Source: CAZRNB01 sp964601355 (GTDB taxonomy: Bacteria > Planctomycetota > Phycisphaerae > Sedimentisphaerales > Anaerobacaceae). From it: a stretch of DNA of 21,424 nt. A program made the translations under genes and the position numbers. Location of the stretch: NCBI GenBank assembly GCA_964601355.1, contig CAZRNB010000044.1, forward strand, positions 1 to 21,424, in the 5' to 3' direction. This document shows positions 1 to 7,745 of this stretch, piece by piece. The notes beneath the pieces are model-generated. The model did not search any database and was not told where the DNA came from. It saw nothing but the letters and a program-made list of their open reading frames with translations. Position 1 is the first letter of the stretch. Each line of letters opens with the position of its first letter.

Positions 1-1160
1 TATTTCGTAGAGAATTTGTGCACAGTTGTTGTAGCATATTTATCACCGGGTTTCAGAACAACCGACGGAAATTGCGGCTTATTCGGCGAATCCGGAAAGT
101 GTTGCGTCTCCAGGCAGAATCCATAGTGTTTCTTATATACCTTACCGGCTTTACCGGTTATGGAGCCATCTAAGAAGTTTCCGGTATAAAGCTGAATTCC
201 CGGTTCGCTGGTATAGATTTCCATAACTCTTCCAGATGTCGGCTCATACATCTTTGCGGCCAGAGCTAATTTGCCTCCACCACTATTGAGCACGTAGTTA
301 TGGTCATAGCCGCCGGGAACCTTATCAATCCGTGACCCAATAGTCGTCGGCTTGTTAAAGTCCATCGGCGAATCCTTAACACTTTTAAGCTCGCCGGTCG
401 GTATCAATCCCTCATCGACCGGAGTGTATTTATCCGCGTTTATCATAAGCTCATGGCCGAGGATATCACCCTTGCCCTGGCCGGCCAAATTCCAGTAGGT
501 GTGGTTCGTCATGTTCACTACGGTTGTCTTATCGGTTTCTGCTTCATATTCAATTTTTAATTCATTCTTCTTTGTCAACGTATAAGTAACACTGCATTTG
601 AGATTGCCCGGGTAGCCTTCTTCACCGTCTTTGCTGAAATAACTCAGCTTCAATGCTGCTGAATCATCTTTAGCTTTTACGTCATCGACTTTCCATACAA
701 CCTTGTCGAATCCCTTAATTCCTCCGTGCAGGTGGTTTGCTCCATTGTTTGCCGCCAGCTTATATTCGACGTCATTGAGCTTGAATTTGGCTCCGCCGAT
801 ACGATTAGCATATCTGCCGACTATTACGCCGAAATATGGATGCTCTTTAAGGTAGCCGTCGAGCGTGTCGAAGCCGAGCGTAATATCAGCAAAGTTGCCT
901 TTCCGGTCCGGCGTCTCTATTGATACCAAAGTCGCCCCGTAATTGGTGATTTTAGCTTTTACGCCATTAGGATCAGTTAGCGTGTACAGAACAACTGTTT
1001 GTTTGTCGGGCGTCAGTCCAAAAGATTCTTTGGTAATACTCATTTCCTTTTTCTCCTTGACTTCCGGTTTTTCAGCAGCGGTTATGTTTTTCTCTGCCCA
1101 GCAGAGCACAATTACTGCCGTTAATGCCGAAAACAGATTAAAAAATCTTTTTGTTCTCAT
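1..1160 (-). CDS. galM: Galactose mutarotase (aldose 1-epimerase), exported form, 3' end at window edge
   Basis: Interconverts alpha and beta anomers of aldoses. Translating down from the ATG at 1160 gives 386 codons that end HKFSTK, with 'ta' left over at the window edge; a stop probably follows at once, so the protein is nearly complete. The family signature is clear: NHLHGG and NMTNHTYWNLAG supply the two conserved histidines, and FCLETQHFPDSPN near the end supplies the catalytic glutamate. The N-terminus (MRTKRFFNLFSALTAVIVL, then a polar linker) looks like a Sec signal, so the enzyme probably works in the periplasm, as other roughly 385-residue GalM forms do. An AAGGAG ribosome site lies 7 bases upstream. 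It diverges from the methyltransferase-xylB-xylA run, which fits a shared role in sugar use. The family assignment is secure; the exact substrate is not. Confidence 0.93.
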   Translation of the reverse strand, partial: MRTKRFFNLFSALTAVIVLCWAEKNITAAEKPEVKEKKEMSITKESFGLTPDKQTVVLYTLTDPNGVKAKITNYGATLVSIETPDRKGNFADITLGFDTLDGYLKEHPYFGVIVGRYANRIGGAKFKLNDVEYKLAANNGANHLHGGIKGFDKVVWKVDDVKAKDDSAALKLSYFSKDGEEGYPGNLKCSVTYTLTKKNELKIEYEAETDKTTVVNMTNHTYWNLAGQGKGDILGHELMINADKYTPVDEGLIPTGELKSVKDSPMDFNKPTTIGSRIDKVPGGYDHNYVLNSGGGKLALAAKMYEPTSGRVMEIYTSEPGIQLYTGNFLDGSITGKAGKVYKKHYGFCLETQHFPDSPNKPQFPSVVLKPGDKYATTTVHKFSTK

Positions 1161-1288
1161 TTTTAAGCTCCTTGCTTTAATCCTGAATATATATTCCTAC
1201 ATACTAAAAACCTGTAGGAAATCTACTAACGCCAAACGGAAATGTCAAATGATTTATTTTCGTCTTTTGAGAAAAGAACCGGTCGGAC

Positions 1289-1316
1289 TTGACAATCAAC
1301 CGTGCACAGATATTAT
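1289..1316 (+). promoter_or_regulatory. Sigma70-type promoter for the methyltransferase-xyl run
   Basis: TTGACA (1289-1294), a 16-base spacer, then TATTAT (1311-1316). The predicted start is about 70 bases before the GTG at 1392. Nothing else strong is visible in this gap apart from a 7-bp inverted repeat (TTCCTAC 1194-1200 / GTAGGAA 1214-1220) closer to galM. Confidence 0.5.
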
Positions 1317-1391
1317 GTACGTTGCCATAAGGGCAGACATGGCCGATACAGCGAGGCCGGCACTGTTCGACCAATAGAGCATAGGTGATCT

Positions 1392-2840
1392 GTGGTAGAT
1401 AACATTTTATATTATGGTGATAACCTTGATGTGCTTCGTCGTTATATCAAGGACGAGACGATAGACCTTATATATCTTGATCCGCCTTTCAAAAGTGATC
1501 AAGATTATAACGTGCTTTTTGCCGAGCAGAACGGCAGCCGGGCTGCTGCTCAAATCAAGGCCTTCGAGGATACGTGGCAGTGGGATCAGGCTGCTGCGAA
1601 ATCATATCAGGAAATTGTGGAAAAGGCTCCACCGCGTGTATCGCAGGTAATGCAGGCCTTTCGCACATTCTTAGGCGAAAGCGATATGATGGCATATTTA
1701 GCAATGATGGCCCCGCGACTTTGGGAACTGTGGCGTGTGCTGAAACCAACCGGTTCAATTTATCTCCACTGCGACCCCACAGCCAGTCACTACCTAAAAA
1801 TGTTAATGGATGCTGTCTTTGGACCAAAGAATTTTCAAAACGAAATCGCCTGGTGCTATAAGACGGGAGGAGCAACAAAGCGAAGATTTGCCAGGAAACA
1901 CGATACGCTGCTTTTCTACGGGAAAGAAGCGGCTAAGACTTTATTCAATCCACAAAAAGAAAAGTCATATATGATGCATAAATATGGCTTTAAGAAAAGT
2001 GACTTCCAGGAAGATGAAATGGGGCAATATTCTTGGGTTATAATGAAAGATTGGTGGGAAATCCCAGCCGTTGGATCGGCCGATCGGCAGCGACTTGGCT
2101 ATCCCACACAGAAACCAGAATTACTTTTAGAGCGGATAATCACAGCCAGCAGTAAAGAAAAACAAATTGTGCTTGATCCATTCTGCGGCTGTGGAACTAC
2201 AGTTGCAGTCGCTCAAAGGCTTAATCGATATTGGATTGGTATTGATATTACACATCTTGCCGTTGCGTTGATGAAGCATAGACTAAAAGACGCTTTCGGT
2301 AACGAAGTAAAATATAGAGCTATTGGAGAGCCTGTTTCTTTGCCGGATGCAAGGACATTAGCTCAGGAAAATCGCTATCAATTCCAATGGTGGGCACTGG
2401 GATTGGTTTGTGCAAGGCCGGTCGGGCAGAAAAAGGGTGCGGATAAAGGAATTGACGGCCAGCTTTATTTCCACGATGAGTCTGATACAGCCAAAGTAAA
2501 GACCAAGCAAATTGTTATCTCCGTGAAATCAGGTACGGCAGGCGTCAAAGACGTCCGTGACTTACGTGGGGTGGTAGAAAGAGAAAAGGCACAGATTGGC
2601 GTATTGATTTCTATGGAAAAACCAACAAAGGCGATGCGTGCTGAGGCTGCCGGCGCCGGATTTTATCAGTCTCCCTGGGGCAAACATCCGGTCATGCAGA
2701 TTCTGACAGTTGAAGAGCTGCTGAGAGGTGAAAGAATAGATTATCCTGATGTGCCGGGAGTGAATGTCACCTTCAAAAAGGCTCCGAAAGCCAGGAATAA
2801 AAAGAGCGTGGACTCGGAATTTGATTATATTGAAGAGTAG
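1392..2840 (+). CDS. Beta-class DNA methyltransferase fused to a PD-(D/E)XK-like nuclease domain
   Basis: Probable DNA adenine-N6 methyltransferase. Residues 1-33 carry the opening DNILYYGDNLDVL and the catalytic DPPF (30-33). The S-adenosylmethionine motif DPFCGCGTT follows at 262-270. Motif IV before motif I is the beta-class order, and DPPF rather than SPPY favours adenine. From about residue 335 the chain resembles an Mrr-like restriction fold: GADKGIDGQ with D355, then SVKSG with S377-x-K379, where Ser sits in the usual acidic position. I recall this S-x-K form from relatives of the same two-domain family, so it may not be a fresh mutation. The start is GTG, chosen because family members begin at this point. 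No separate restriction or specificity subunit is next to it; xylB follows 40 bases later, so they may share a transcript. The target sequence cannot be read from the protein. Confidence 0.85.
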   Translation: MVDNILYYGDNLDVLRRYIKDETIDLIYLDPPFKSDQDYNVLFAEQNGSRAAAQIKAFEDTWQWDQAAAKSYQEIVEKAPPRVSQVMQAFRTFLGESDMMAYLAMMAPRLWELWRVLKPTGSIYLHCDPTASHYLKMLMDAVFGPKNFQNEIAWCYKTGGATKRRFARKHDTLLFYGKEAAKTLFNPQKEKSYMMHKYGFKKSDFQEDEMGQYSWVIMKDWWEIPAVGSADRQRLGYPTQKPELLLERIITASSKEKQIVLDPFCGCGTTVAVAQRLNRYWIGIDITHLAVALMKHRLKDAFGNEVKYRAIGEPVSLPDARTLAQENRYQFQWWALGLVCARPVGQKKGADKGIDGQLYFHDESDTAKVKTKQIVISVKSGTAGVKDVRDLRGVVEREKAQIGVLISMEKPTKAMRAEAAGAGFYQSPWGKHPVMQILTVEELLRGERIDYPDVPGVNVTFKKAPKARNKKSVDSEFDYIEE

Positions 2841-2880
2841 ATTGTTAAATGAAATTCAACAGAAATGAGAGGATACGTAA

Positions 2881-4377
2881 ATGGAATTATTATTAGGATA
2901 CGATGTCGGTAGCTCATCAATAAAGGCAACCTTGATAAATGCCGAAACTGGTCAAGTTCTGGCAGCGGCGATTTCGCCAAAAAAAGAGATGGAGATTATC
3001 GCAAAAAAGCCGGGCTGGGCTGAACAGCATCCAGACGTCTGGTGGGAGCACGTCAAATTGGCCGCACGAGAGATAAAAGGTAAAGCAAAGTTCGAGGCCT
3101 CCGATGTCAAGGCAATCGGAATATCTTACCAAATGCACGGTCTTGTTCTGGTGGATAAAAATAAAAAGGTCTTGAGGCCATCGATAATCTGGTGTGACAG
3201 CCGGGCTGTGCAAATCAGCCAAAAAGCGGCAGCAGAAATCGGCGAGCAAAAGTGCCTAAAGAGCCTGCTTAATCTGCCGGGCAATTTCACAGCCTCGAGA
3301 TTAAAATGGGTCATGGAAAACGAGCCGGATATTTTCTCAAAAGTTTATAAGATGATGCTGCCCGGCGATTATATTGCCATGAAGATGACCGGCGAGATAA
3401 AGACAACGCCGTCGGGCCTGTCCGAATGTATAATGTGGGATTTTAAAAAGCAGGCCCTTGCCGATTTGGTCCTGGACTATTATGGAATCGCAGAAGATTT
3501 GGTCGCGGAGGTCGTAGCGACTTTCTCGGTGCAGGGTGAATTGACTAAGGAAGCGGCAGATGAGCTGGGCTTAAAAGCCGGCACAAAAATATCCTATCGT
3601 GCGGGTGACCAGCCCAATAATGCACTATCGCTTAACGTCTTAAATCCGGGCGAGATTGCAGCAACAGCGGGCACTTCGGGCGTCGTCTATGGGATTACCG
3701 ACAAAAGCAACTACGACAGCAAGTCAAGGGTAAATATTTTTATTCATGTTAATCACTCGCCGAAGTCGCCGAGATATGGTGTGCTATTGTGTGTGAGCGG
3801 AACGGGTATTCTTAATAGCTGGCTGAAACATAATACCGCTGGCGGCCTAGACTATGACGAGATGAATAAATTGGCCGGCAGTGTAAAGGTTGGCTCTGAC
3901 GGACTTTCAATTCTGCCTTATGGGAATGGTGCAGAAAGGACGCTGGAGAATAGAAATTTAGGCGCATCTATTCACGGCCTGAATTTCAACATCCATACCA
4001 AAGCCCATCTGCTTCGAGCGGCGCAGGAAGGAATTGTCTTTGCACTCAATTATGGGCTTGGCATAATGCGTCAGACCGGCGTAGAGGTAAAAACTGTTCG
4101 AGCGGGCGATGCGAATATGTTTCTTAGCCCCTTATTTGGCCAGGCCTTTGCGACGGTCACAGGTGCGACAGTTGAATTGTACAACACTGATGGCTCGCAG
4201 GGCGCCGCTCGTGGAGCAGGAATCGGAGCTGGTATCTATAAAGGACCAAAGGATGCCTTCACTGGTTTGAAGCCGGTTAGGACAATCGAACCAGAAAAAA
4301 AACTGGCGAAAGACTATCAAAAGGTGTATAACTATTGGGAAAATATTTTGAAACAGCAATTATCAATGCAAGAGTAA
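2881..4377 (+). CDS. xylB: Xylulokinase (FGGY carbohydrate kinase)
   Basis: Phosphorylates D-xylulose to xylulose 5-phosphate for the pentose phosphate pathway; cytoplasmic. The 498 residues match the usual length of the FGGY family. Visible motifs are the N-terminal phosphate-binding GYDVGSSSIKATL (D8), YQMHGLVLVD and IIWCDSRA, as in xylulokinases, the catalytic Asp in AGDQPNNA (D243), and the ATP-domain ATAGTSGVVYG. A GAGAGG ribosome site lies 8 bases before the ATG. The xylose isomerase gene begins 17 bases after the stop, which supports xylulose as substrate rather than another FGGY sugar such as glycerol or ribulose. The assignment rests on motifs plus context. Confidence 0.9.
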   Translation: MELLLGYDVGSSSIKATLINAETGQVLAAAISPKKEMEIIAKKPGWAEQHPDVWWEHVKLAAREIKGKAKFEASDVKAIGISYQMHGLVLVDKNKKVLRPSIIWCDSRAVQISQKAAAEIGEQKCLKSLLNLPGNFTASRLKWVMENEPDIFSKVYKMMLPGDYIAMKMTGEIKTTPSGLSECIMWDFKKQALADLVLDYYGIAEDLVAEVVATFSVQGELTKEAADELGLKAGTKISYRAGDQPNNALSLNVLNPGEIAATAGTSGVVYGITDKSNYDSKSRVNIFIHVNHSPKSPRYGVLLCVSGTGILNSWLKHNTAGGLDYDEMNKLAGSVKVGSDGLSILPYGNGAERTLENRNLGASIHGLNFNIHTKAHLLRAAQEGIVFALNYGLGIMRQTGVEVKTVRAGDANMFLSPLFGQAFATVTGATVELYNTDGSQGAARGAGIGAGIYKGPKDAFTGLKPVRTIEPEKKLAKDYQKVYNYWENILKQQLSMQE

Positions 4378-4394
4378 AATAAGGAGCAGAACAA

Positions 4395-5525
4395 ATGGCA
4401 GAGAAATCTTTACATAGTATATGTCGGTGGACGTTTAATCCGGGTAAGGGCGGTTTTGTGCCGGGCGATATGCGGCCTCAGTGGGGCGGCAAGTTCGGCA
4501 CGCCGGAGATGATTAAATTAGTAGCCGATAAGATTCGGCCACACATGCCGGATAATGTCGAATTGGGTATCGAGATGCACTATGACGCTGAAGTCGATGA
4601 TAAAAACGCCGCGGCTGTCGCCGACGCCCTTGTGGATAATAAATTATATCTGGCGATGATAACCCCCGGTGCACACAGTCACTTTGCCTACGGCGGAATA
4701 GCGTCACTCGATACGAATGAGCGAAAGGCAGCAGAGGAGTTAGGTACAAAGACGGTTGACCTGGCTTACGGAAAATTAAAAAAGGCCTGGCATCCTGATA
4801 TTAAAAAAGCGCCGGCGTTTGTTATATGGAACGGCTCATTCGGCTACGATATTGCAACGGTCGCTATAAAACAAATGTATCAAAATCTCAAAGAGAGCAT
4901 TGCAGGACTATGCAAATATGAGCAAAAAAAGGGCGGCAATCTCCATATAGGTTTTGAGCCAAAGCCCAACGAGGGACACCCGGCTATGCTGATTCCGACG
5001 GTGGCAAGCGCGTTATTATTCTGGCGAAAAATCGAGGAAGAATTCGGCGTATCGAGAAAAAACAAAGGCGTCAACAAAGAGTTCGGCCATTCGGAGATGA
5101 TCGGCCTTGACCATGTTTATGATACTGTCGAAGAGTTGGATAACGGCGCGATGGTTCACATGCACCTCAATAGCCAGGGCTACAACGACGGCATTATCCT
5201 CGGCGGACCAGGAAAGTACGACATAGACCACGGGGCCAGGATCAACGGCATGAATGTTGCCATCGCAGGGCTTATCCAGCAGGCTGGTTACGCCCGCTGG
5301 AAAGGCCATGATATGCAAACCCGTGCTTATGATAATGCAGAGCAGGGAATCGACAGGGTTGTACGAAGCGTTCTAAGCTGGGAAGCGTGCGAAAAGGCTG
5401 CAAAGGAGCTTGATACAAAGAAGCTAATGGCTGTGCTCGCCAATCGCGAAACCGCCGAGGCCGAGGATATGATGCGGGCTGCGGTGGTCGGCGCTCAGAA
5501 ATACTTTGACCAGATGTATAAATAG
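4395..5525 (+). CDS. xylA: Divergent xylose isomerase (TIM barrel)
   Basis: Predicted to interconvert D-xylose and D-xylulose, feeding xylB just upstream. It has 376 residues and an AAGGAG site 8 bases from the ATG. Compared by eye with class I xylose isomerases, it keeps an N-terminal H62 in EMHYD, a Trp in FVIWNGSFG, the metal/lysine segment EPKPNE (E188, K190), NKEFGHSEM (E229, H232) and KYDID (D276, D278). The segment usually written HIDLN reads HMHLN here (255-259), so the Asp metal ligand appears replaced by H257. The opening HSICRWTFNPGKGGFVPGD also differs from standard XylA. The fold and family are solid and the operon fits xylose use, but a related aldose or ketose specificity is possible. 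Confidence 0.8.
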   Translation: MAEKSLHSICRWTFNPGKGGFVPGDMRPQWGGKFGTPEMIKLVADKIRPHMPDNVELGIEMHYDAEVDDKNAAAVADALVDNKLYLAMITPGAHSHFAYGGIASLDTNERKAAEELGTKTVDLAYGKLKKAWHPDIKKAPAFVIWNGSFGYDIATVAIKQMYQNLKESIAGLCKYEQKKGGNLHIGFEPKPNEGHPAMLIPTVASALLFWRKIEEEFGVSRKNKGVNKEFGHSEMIGLDHVYDTVEELDNGAMVHMHLNSQGYNDGIILGGPGKYDIDHGARINGMNVAIAGLIQQAGYARWKGHDMQTRAYDNAEQGIDRVVRSVLSWEACEKAAKELDTKKLMAVLANRETAEAEDMMRAAVVGAQKYFDQMYK

Positions 5526-5585
5526 CAGCACTTTCCCCAAACAGACTGCGGATTTATGAAGTATCTATTGCGGATACTGGTTTTT

Positions 5586-5637
5586 GTCATTCCCGCGCAG
5601 TGCCTGCCCTGAGCGCAGCCGAATGGGCGGGAATCCA
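5586..5637. repeat. Palindromic intergenic repeat (GTCATTCCCGC type)
   Basis: Begins GTCATTCCCGC and closes GCGGGAATCCAG, an imperfect inverted repeat. Its middle contains GCCCTGAGCGCAGCCGAATG (5606-5625), found again in the same orientation at 8224-8243 inside the 3' end of hemC. A GTCATTCCCGC arm also opens the repeat at 17110. Confidence 0.75.
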
Positions 5638-5681
5638 GTTTTTCGACCTCGATATCTGCTTTCGGGCTTGTTGCTAAAGTA

Positions 5682-5766
5682 GAGATTGCTTCGTCGCTTC
5701 GCTCCTCGCAATGACAAATGCGGCCTTTTCAGGTCATTGCGAGGCCCGCAGGGCCGTGGCAATCTC
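5682..5766. repeat. Paired inverted repeat, GAGATTGC...GCAATGAC / GTCATTGC...GCAATCTC
   Basis: Two half-elements face each other: 5682-5715 runs GAGATTGC to GCAATGAC and 5733-5766 runs GTCATTGCGAG to GCAATCTC, separated by 17 bases. The same arms, with the halves in the opposite order, occur at 10805-10891. The element sits between converging xylA and the secreted-protein gene. Confidence 0.8.
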
Positions 5767-5798
5767 CTAATTGTATGTAACACGTAATTTTCCGGCTT

Positions 5799-5890
5799 GT
5801 CATGTTGAGCCGGAGGCGAAACATCTGGCTTTCGCAAGCCAGATTCTTCGCGGAGTTTACCCTTGAGCGAAGCGAAAGGCTCAGAATGAC
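5799..5890. repeat. Palindromic repeat with internal 9-bp hairpin
   Basis: Outer arms GTCATGTTGAGCC and GGCTCAGAATGAC are near-perfect inverses. Inside, ATCTGGCTT (5823-5831) and AAGCCAGAT (5836-5844) pair perfectly around a 4-base loop. With the two repeats before it, this fills most of the 413-base gap between converging genes and could help end transcription from both sides, although no T-run follows the hairpin. Confidence 0.75.
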
Positions 5891-5938
5891 ACCCATCGTT
5901 TCATGTGTGACAGGCTGCTATTTTACGTATAGCTATAT

Positions 5939-7129
5939 TCAGTCTAAGATGACTCTTTTACAGATGCCGCCCGATGTACCGCCCTGCGTGATAATTGTGC
6001 CATGAAATGTTTTAATTGTACCACCATTACATGTTGTAAGGCCGGTAACAAGCACTGTACCATCACTTATATCTAACGTCGCACCTTCTTTAATTGTCAA
6101 GTCGCCCACAATATTCGTTGGGCCGGTCAGTTTGATTACAGCATTTGGTTCAATAACAACATTGCCGGTGATTCCGCCAAAGCCTTCGAATTTTGCACCA
6201 GGTTTTTGAGTAATTTTTTTAGCTGCCAATGTACCTCCGAGCAGTTTTATAACAGCATTCGGCTCATTAACATTAACCAAGTTGCAATCAAACGCGACAC
6301 CACCTCCTGCATTGACTTCGATTGTGCCGAAGTTATTAACATCCGTGGGACTAAATATGTGAAGGGATGCAAGAGGTTTGTTTCCTAAGATACCAGAGTT
6401 TATTATGGATCCACCACTGGGCATCCCGAGTGACCCAAAAACTGCATAAATTATGCCTTTGTTCATTGTAAATCTATCTGAACGAATTGAGCCGAAGCCT
6501 TCAATAACGCCGGTGTTATTATTGTCAAAGGTTCCTCCACTTACCCCGCCACCGAAAAGTTCAATCCTACCTGAATTGCGAAATTCAATTCCCGCATCAA
6601 GACCACCATCTGAAGAAGCATTTATTAGACCATTGTTCACTATGTTAGCATCCTCAATTTCCATTTCCCGATATGTGACGTCGATTGTGGCATTGGGCTC
6701 GTTGTATAAATTGCCATGAGCAGAAAAAAATTCGGATAAATCAAGTTCGGCACCACCCATGTTCGTCACGTCACCCGTAAAGTCGAGTCTCAGAGCATCC
6801 AACTCTCCATAGTTGATTAGGCCTTTTACCAGAGTGAGATTCACGGGATACCATGGACCGTAAAGCGTGACATTACCCCGGCATACCAATTGGTCAATAG
6901 TAAATTTTTGCCCTATGCCGACTGCTACTCCATAATCATATGAATATATCGAGACTAAATAAGTGGTCCACACTGTATTGTCCGGTACAATGGGTGGAGA
7001 CCAGTTACTTGCATCGCCCCAATCGCCTTGTGCACCTCCAACCCAAGTTGAGTGAATAACGGCGGCTTGAAGCTGACAAGCAGAAAAAAGTAATACTGCT
7101 GCTGTTAAAGTTAATGCTTTAGTGGACAT
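5939..7129 (-). CDS. Secreted beta-helix-like repeat protein, function unknown
   Basis: The 396-residue product starts MSTKALTLTAAVLLFSACQL, a clear export signal ending near QAA; an Ala-Cys inside it makes a lipoprotein possible but the lipobox is poor. Residues 27-50 hold a W-rich opener (GDWGDASNWSPP) typical of secreted beta-helix or autotransporter-like proteins in planctomycetes and relatives. The rest is a run of short Gly/Asn-rich strands with recurring units (EPNATIDV, EPNAVIKLLGG, EPNAVIKLTGP). No catalytic motif is visible, nor any C-terminal PEP-CTERM, dockerin or LPXTG sorting signal. The ATG at 7129 is chosen because GGAGGA lies just upstream and a promoter at 7243-7271 fits it; the earlier in-frame ATG at 7243 overlaps the -10. 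It is probably an extracellular or cell-surface protein; its role is not known. Confidence 0.75.
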   Translation of the reverse strand: MSTKALTLTAAVLLFSACQLQAAVIHSTWVGGAQGDWGDASNWSPPIVPDNTVWTTYLVSIYSYDYGVAVGIGQKFTIDQLVCRGNVTLYGPWYPVNLTLVKGLINYGELDALRLDFTGDVTNMGGAELDLSEFFSAHGNLYNEPNATIDVTYREMEIEDANIVNNGLINASSDGGLDAGIEFRNSGRIELFGGGVSGGTFDNNNTGVIEGFGSIRSDRFTMNKGIIYAVFGSLGMPSGGSIINSGILGNKPLASLHIFSPTDVNNFGTIEVNAGGGVAFDCNLVNVNEPNAVIKLLGGTLAAKKITQKPGAKFEGFGGITGNVVIEPNAVIKLTGPTNIVGDLTIKEGATLDISDGTVLVTGLTTCNGGTIKTFHGTIITQGGTSGGICKRVILD

Positions 7130-7160
7130 AATAATCCTCCTTTTCTTTGACCCCTGCTTC

Positions 7161-7190
7161 GGATTCCCGCAAGGCGGGCTCCCCCGCAGA
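7161..7190. repeat. GC-rich repeat in the 5' leader of the secreted-protein gene
   Basis: GGATTCCCGCAAGGCGGGCT followed by CCCCCGCAGAGG. The core CCCGC-AAG-GCGGG is a hairpin. A close relative is encoded on the minus strand in the last codons of hemA (9311-9337). It falls in the predicted untranslated leader. Confidence 0.55.
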
Positions 7191-7242
7191 GGCAAGATCG
7201 CACCCGTACAGAGGGGCTTGAATTTGACAAGAATCGACAACA

Positions 7243-7271
7243 ATTATAGTGAAATTCATTCCCTTATTCAA
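7243..7271 (-). promoter_or_regulatory. Promoter of the secreted-protein gene
   Basis: On the minus strand TTGAAT (7271-7266), exactly 17 bases, then a perfect TATAAT (7248-7243). Transcription would start near 7236, leaving a leader of about 107 bases before the ATG at 7129. Confidence 0.7.
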
Positions 7272-7326
7272 GAAAATTTACGCTGAAATTATGGGAAATT
7301 TGTTTTTTAAACATTCCCTCATTCAA
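7257..7326 (-). repeat. Direct repeat pair at the secreted-protein promoter
   Basis: CATTCCCTTATTCAA (7257-7271) and CATTCCCTCATTCAA (7312-7326) match at 14 of 15 positions and start 55 bases apart. The first copy covers the -35 hexamer and part of the spacer. The spacing, about five helical turns, suggests paired sites for a regulator; none is known. Confidence 0.5.
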
Positions 7327-7387
7327 CTTAAATTTGTCCAATTATCAATTGAATTGTGAAAAACGCAGATGTTTGTATAAATTAGAC

Positions 7388-7412
7388 AAAAACCCCGCAA
7401 TAAATTGCGGGG
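7388..7412 (-). terminator. Intrinsic terminator of mntA-hepT
   Basis: CCCCGCAAT (7393-7401) and ATTGCGGGG (7404-7412) form a perfect 9-bp stem. On the minus strand it is followed by five T's (7392-7388) and lies 10 bases after the hepT stop. It is also one member of the covarying hairpin family. Confidence 0.75.
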
Positions 7413-7421
7413 CTAAATATC

Positions 7422-7745
7422 CTATAACAATCCTCTGATTTGGTCGTAAAGCACAGGAAGGTCGTTCTCAACTACTGACCAGACCGCTTCGATATCGATA
7501 CCAAAGTAATCGTGAACAAGGATATTACGCATACCGATAATCTTAAACCACGGTATATCGGGATGCTTTTCCTGAAATTCATCAGAGAGTCTGGCTGCTG
7601 CTTCGCCGAGGATTTGAATATGATGTAAAATCCATGTTTGGATAAGCTCATCGTTTCTAAAGGCGTCTTTGCCATGAGAGGCGTATTTTTGCACGTTCTC
7701 AATGGCTTCTTTAATATCAAGCAGCCTTTCCCTATCGTCTCTCAT
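7422..7745 (-). CDS. hepT: HepT-like ribonuclease toxin (DUF86)
   Basis: This is the toxin half of a HepT/MntA pair: a small all-helical HEPN protein that cleaves RNA when free. The 107 residues contain the family motif R-x4-H-x-Y as RNILVHDY (R73, H78, Y80); the tyrosine is the residue that the partner AMPylates in studied pairs. The upstream mntA overlaps it by 4 bases, so translation is likely coupled. A strong intrinsic terminator follows the stop. In other genomes such pairs are found on mobile DNA and in defence regions; no integrase or transposase is seen here. The family call is strong; activity in this host is inference. Confidence 0.88.
   Translation of the reverse strand: MRDDRERLLDIKEAIENVQKYASHGKDAFRNDELIQTWILHHIQILGEAAARLSDEFQEKHPDIPWFKIIGMRNILVHDYFGIDIEAVWSVVENDLPVLYDQIRGLL

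Noticed and set aside
943..1377. Plus-strand open frame of 144 codons
   Set aside because: Mostly antisense to galM, whose minus-strand protein has clear family motifs; no motif on this strand.
1161..1391. tRNA or small RNA gene between galM and the methyltransferase
   Set aside because: No T-loop or cloverleaf pattern seen; only a promoter and a short inverted repeat.
5565..5837. Minus-strand open frame of 90 codons
   Set aside because: Lies wholly in palindromic repeats; its peptide (such as IRLRSGQALRG) is what these repeats encode by chance.
7130..7243. N-terminal extension of the secreted protein to the ATG at 7243
   Set aside because: That ATG overlaps the -10 hexamer, the extension is repeat-encoded, and a signal peptide with a good ribosome site begins at 7129.
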